The notes below the pieces were generated by a model. That model worked only from the letters and a program-made list of their open reading frames with translations. It did no database searches and was not told the DNA's origin. From Acidobacteria bacterium 13_2_20CM_57_17 (GTDB taxonomy: Bacteria > Acidobacteriota > Terriglobia > Acidiferrales > UBA7541): a stretch of DNA of 51,740 nt. A program made the translations under genes and the position numbers. Shown piece by piece: positions 48,436 to 51,740 of the stretch. The stretch spans positions 1 to 51,740 of the forward strand of contig MNDE01000080.1 in the NCBI GenBank assembly GCA_001914785.1, in the 5' to 3' direction. Numbering within the stretch: the stretch's first letter is position 1; every line of letters begins with the position of its first letter.

Positions 48436-51270
48436 ATGCGAAGTTTCTGCGGTTTCCTATTTTTCTTCGTTTGCTCCCTATGGCTAATTCCAGCCGGGCA
48501 AGCGCAGTCGGGGAAGGGTGCGATCGCCGGACACGTTAGCGATAGTTCGGGTGGCGCGCTGGTTGGCGCTCAGGCTACGGTGCAGCCCAAGGGTGTGAGC
48601 GTCGTTTCCGACGCTCGCGGTCAGTTCTTCATAAGTGACCTTGAGCCGGGAAGCTACACCGTCACGATCACCTACGTTGGGTTCGCGGCCTTCACGCAAA
48701 CGGTGAATGTCACTGCCGGCCAGGCCGCGAACATCGAGGCAAAACTCGGCGTGGAGTCGCAGAACCTTGAAGTTTTGGTCACCGCAGAGCGTGCCTCCGG
48801 CGAAGCCGAGGCCGTCAACCGCGAGCGCACCGCGGATAACATCGTCCAGGTGCTGCCCTCGGAAGTGATTCGCAGTTTGCCCAACGCCAACATGGCTGAT
48901 GCCCTCGGCCGATTGCCCAGTGTGACCATTGAACGGGACGAAGGCGAAGGCAAATATGTGCAGATTCGGGGAACCGAGCCGCGCCTTGCGAACGTCACCA
49001 TCGACGGCGTCAATACTCCTTCACCCGAATCCGGCGTGCGCCAAATCAAGCTGGATGCCATTCCTGCTGACATCGTCGAGTCCGTGGAAATCAATAAGAC
49101 CCTCCAGGCCAACATGGACCCGGACGGCATTGGCGGCTCCGTGAACCTGGTCACTAAGACGGCTGGCGAACGGCCTACTGTCTCCGTCAGCGGGATGGGA
49201 GGATACACGCCTATCGTCAATGGTCGTGGTCTCGTCGAAACCGCTGCCACGGTCGGCCAGCGTTTTGGAACCAGCAAGCGACTCGGCGTGCTGATCGGCG
49301 GCACTTATGATTGGAACGGCCGCGGAATTGACGACCTCGAACCCGTCCCGGACCTAGCAACAGTTGGAGGACAACAGGTTCGAATCTTCGATTCCATGGA
49401 TATTCGTGAGTACCGCTATTACCGCAGCCGCTGGGGGCTGGCGGGAAGTGCCGACTACAAGCCGTCAGACGGATCGACTATTTACATCCGTGGCCTTTAC
49501 TCCGACTTCAAGAATTATGGCGACCGCTGGGTCTACTCGATCAACGACAACCTGTACAATAACGGTGGACCACCCAGTTTCAACGATCAGATCCGGCGGC
49601 CCGATTATGGCATCGGGAGCCTCCTGCTTGGCGGAAAGCATGTGCTCACGACGACTTGGTACGCTTGGGACATTTCGGCGTCTCGTTCCCGTCAGATTGG
49701 CGGAGTCGGTGACCGCACCGCATCTTTTAACGCCGACGGTCTGGCAACGAGCTCCTGCCAGTATGATCTGGCCAACACGAAGAGCCTGTATCTCCCTCAG
49801 TGGACCCCCAGCTGTTTCACGGAGGCGTACACCAACCAGAGCAATTTTCCTTTGTACCGCATGCAGGTAAACCATGGGCTTACGGCTCAATTGAATCTCC
49901 AGGGTTCCGGCGCGGCCGCCAAGCGCTATCATTTGGGATCCCACCTGTCCACCATCGAAATAGGCGGCAAGTTCCGCAACGCTCATAAGTTCGCCAACAC
50001 CTTCACAGACAACTATTTTCCCAGCGGAACGGGAAACCCCCTCCTGTTGTCGCAGTTTCCCAGCAAGTTCTCAAATAGCAATTACTACAATGGTGCCTAC
50101 AAATTGGGCCCTGACCCGAGTTTTACGGATATCTATAACGCCTTCAGCGCGGACCTCGCCGCGAATCCCGGCAATTACACGCTGGCGCAAGACACTTCCA
50201 GCCAGTTCGACTTTATCGAGAAGGTCAGCGCTGGCTACGTGATGAACACCATTGATTTCAACAAAATCCGCCTGGTCGCCGGTGTTCGCTTCGAGGGCAC
50301 CAATCTCGATACTGCTACCCCCGTGTTTACTACTGATCCGGTCACCGGCAACCCCGTTTTCAGTGGTATTACCAAGCTTAACGGTTCTTACGTCAAGGTG
50401 TTGCCGAGCGCTTCTCTGCGATTTGCGCTCAAGAAGGACACCAACCTGCGCTTGGTCTACAGCCGTGGCTTTTCCCGTCCCAATCCGCAGGATATTGCCC
50501 AGGCGGTTTCCGTGGACAATACCGCCAACCCCATCCTCGTTGGCTTGGGCAATCCAAATCTAAGAGCCGAAACCGCGGACAACATCGATGTACTCTTCGA
50601 GCATTACCTGAATCCCTTCGGAATCATTACCGCTGGCTATTTCTACAAGAATCTGACGGACCCCATCATCACCCACCAATTTAATAACGTCACTACGGGG
50701 ACTTTTGGTTCTACGACATGCGGCGCGCCCCCGACGGGGACTCCTTGCCGCGTTACTCAGCCAGTCAATGCCGGCAGCGCCTGGCTAAACGGCTTCGAGG
50801 CTGCCTATCTGCAACACCTCACCTTTCTTCCGGGCGCGTTCGGCGGTCTGGGAATCTCAGCAAACTACGGCTACACCGCTTCTCGCACTTCTTTTGGACC
50901 TGACTTCGGCCGTACCGATCATCCTCGGCTCGTGCGCAACGCGCCCCATACCTGGAACGTCAGCCCAACCTATGATCGCGGTCGCGTCTCGGTCCGCGTG
51001 GGGTTCTCCTACAACGCTGAAAATATCGCTGGTTATGGGGACGGCACTCCCGGTCCGTTCGGGGACAACTACTTCTATCCCCATCTTCAGTTCGACGCCC
51101 AGGGTAGCGTCAAAATGGCCCGTGGCCTGAGCTTTGTCATGTATGGTCTCAATCTCAATAACGAGGTCTTCGGTTTCTATAACGGTAGCCCTCAATTCAT
51201 GGTCCAGCGCGAATTCTACAAGCCTACCGTCGCCGCCGGCTTCCGCTGGTCGCCACTGCATGAAAAATAG
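48436..51270 (+). CDS. TonB-dependent receptor (carboxypeptidase-regulatory plug type)
   Basis: 944 residues from ATG 48436 (GAAGGAG upstream), signal peptide ending GQAQS. A CarboxypepD_reg-like domain (KGAIAGHVSDSSGGALVGA, about 25-110) precedes the plug (NIVQVLPSEVIRSLPNANMAD, VQIRGTEPRLANVTIDGV, DGIGGSVNLVTKTA) of the Xanthomonas/Caulobacter-type receptor family. The barrel ends in FYKPTVAAGFRWSP. Energised by TonB, such receptors take up glycans, siderophores or peptides; the TBDR family signature plus the N-terminal domain suggests carbohydrate or peptide uptake, but no ligand can be named. Stand-alone gene after the RND operon. Confidence 0.93.
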   Translation: MRSFCGFLFFFVCSLWLIPAGQAQSGKGAIAGHVSDSSGGALVGAQATVQPKGVSVVSDARGQFFISDLEPGSYTVTITYVGFAAFTQTVNVTAGQAANIEAKLGVESQNLEVLVTAERASGEAEAVNRERTADNIVQVLPSEVIRSLPNANMADALGRLPSVTIERDEGEGKYVQIRGTEPRLANVTIDGVNTPSPESGVRQIKLDAIPADIVESVEINKTLQANMDPDGIGGSVNLVTKTAGERPTVSVSGMGGYTPIVNGRGLVETAATVGQRFGTSKRLGVLIGGTYDWNGRGIDDLEPVPDLATVGGQQVRIFDSMDIREYRYYRSRWGLAGSADYKPSDGSTIYIRGLYSDFKNYGDRWVYSINDNLYNNGGPPSFNDQIRRPDYGIGSLLLGGKHVLTTTWYAWDISASRSRQIGGVGDRTASFNADGLATSSCQYDLANTKSLYLPQWTPSCFTEAYTNQSNFPLYRMQVNHGLTAQLNLQGSGAAAKRYHLGSHLSTIEIGGKFRNAHKFANTFTDNYFPSGTGNPLLLSQFPSKFSNSNYYNGAYKLGPDPSFTDIYNAFSADLAANPGNYTLAQDTSSQFDFIEKVSAGYVMNTIDFNKIRLVAGVRFEGTNLDTATPVFTTDPVTGNPVFSGITKLNGSYVKVLPSASLRFALKKDTNLRLVYSRGFSRPNPQDIAQAVSVDNTANPILVGLGNPNLRAETADNIDVLFEHYLNPFGIITAGYFYKNLTDPIITHQFNNVTTGTFGSTTCGAPPTGTPCRVTQPVNAGSAWLNGFEAAYLQHLTFLPGAFGGLGISANYGYTASRTSFGPDFGRTDHPRLVRNAPHTWNVSPTYDRGRVSVRVGFSYNAENIAGYGDGTPGPFGDNYFYPHLQFDAQGSVKMARGLSFVMYGLNLNNEVFGFYNGSPQFMVQREFYKPTVAAGFRWSPLHEK

Positions 51271-51364
51271 CCACTCCCGCGTAGCCGTGGGGAAGCCCTT
51301 CCGCCTCCGGCACACTGTCGCACTCTTGACGCCTGGGGCATGGACCGAGCCTAAAGACGACTGG

Positions 51365-51402
51365 GGTGCCGCACCCTTCGGTTCTGAGGGTGCGGGGTTT
51401 GA
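51365..51402 (+). repeat. REP palindrome downstream of the second RayT
   Basis: GGTGCC head, 9-bp stem CCGCACCCT/AGGGTGCGG (51369-51377 with 51387-51395), loop with TCGGTT, tail GGTTTGAC. Same architecture as the REP at 6981, with a covaried stem. Confidence 0.75.
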
Positions 51403-51439
51403 CGCTTCTCTTGTTTCGGTTTCTCGATGTGACTTCTCG

Positions 51440-51740
51440 TTAGTCCGAAACAGGGTCTATGCGAATCAATCCGGCTTCTCCCTTGGTATAGGACGAAAAA
51501 CTGCTCCACGGCCAATCCTTCGGATGACAAACTAATCTTCTTTCGACCGGGTTGCGGTGCATATAATGCAGTTTTTCCCGCAGCTTCTTTTCGCTCCATA
51601 CGTTGAAATCGTAGAAACGCCTCTGCCAGAAATGTCTCTCGTCTGCTTGAGTTTCAGGAAAGCGCAGCTCCAACTGGCCCGGCGGGGATTTCCTCTTGCT
51701 GTTGCGCAGCGCCGCGGAAACTTTTTGCTTCAACACTTGC
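51440..51740 (-). CDS. rayT: REP-associated tyrosine transposase (RayT), C-terminal part
   Basis: The last 99 residues of a RayT running off the right edge. RHFWQRRFYDFNVWSEKK contains the catalytic-tyrosine segment, followed by LHYMHRNPVERRLVCHPKDWPWSSF as in the copy at 7081; the HUH site would lie outside the window. Clearly a paralogue rather than a duplicate of the first RayT: the region before the tyrosine differs (SKRKSPPGQLELRFPE). Confidence 0.9.
   Translation of the reverse strand, partial: QVLKQKVSAALRNSKRKSPPGQLELRFPETQADERHFWQRRFYDFNVWSEKKLREKLHYMHRNPVERRLVCHPKDWPWSSFSSYTKGEAGLIRIDPVSD

Overview
The window looks like a chromosomal segment of an acidobacterium (Acidobacteriota, probably class Terriglobia). 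The evidence is two proteins of the VWFA-related family typical of Acidobacteria, an ADOP-type duplicated orphan permease, a DUF1800/DUF1501 Tat-exported pair, RayT/REP elements, and moderately high GC throughout. The assignment is an inference from gene content; no rRNA is present.

Layout. 1-568 (minus) is the N-terminal part of a DmsB-like 4Fe-4S electron-transfer subunit cut by the window edge. 1048-5420 is a promoter, two secreted VWFA proteins and a terminator. 5490-7758 is a mobile-element patch: an IS110-family element of the IS1111 group with 14-bp subterminal inverted repeats and a structured 3' non-coding end (candidate seekRNA/bridge RNA), directly abutting a REP-flanked RayT transposase. 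7940-14345 holds an ADOP permease and the DUF1800/DUF1501 pair. 14399-15317 is a GxxExxY gene between two direct copies of a CACAGAG-rich repeat, plus a small conserved protein. 15538-18200 (minus) is a vanadium-type haloperoxidase and a Tat-signal protein gene broken by one in-frame TGA. 18460-20346 has a sugar-phosphate-isomerase-like protein between a DUF1080 remnant and an intact DUF1080 hydrolase. 20472-25814 carries a membrane pyrophosphatase, bioD, a DedA-like membrane protein and a DUF457-type membrane hydrolase. 26120-30746 has a secreted copper-radical oxidase with Ig-like repeats, a Tat-exported aminotransferase and a lipid kinase. 30929-34504 is ligA, a two-TM protein, RNase P RNA and a structurally odd tRNA-Gly. 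34865-39901 couples a partner-switching module (anti-sigma-type kinase, STAS protein, PP2C phosphatase) to a complete Mla/MCE lipid transporter. 40003-48191 is a two-component system followed by a tripartite RND efflux pump. 48436-51270 is a TonB-dependent receptor, and the window ends in a second REP/RayT pair.

Gene cooperation. Three coherent systems stand out: the MCE lipid transporter (MlaE, MlaF, MlaD, lipoprotein) with its own phospho-switch genes; the response regulator/histidine kinase next to the OMF-MFP-RND pump it may control; and the cell-envelope set (VWFA proteins, Tat-exported enzymes, TonB receptor). The strongest candidates for new biology are the structured RNA of the IS1111-type element, the phospho-switch/Mla linkage, the mobile-type hairpin inside RNase P RNA, and the repeat-bracketed GxxExxY gene.
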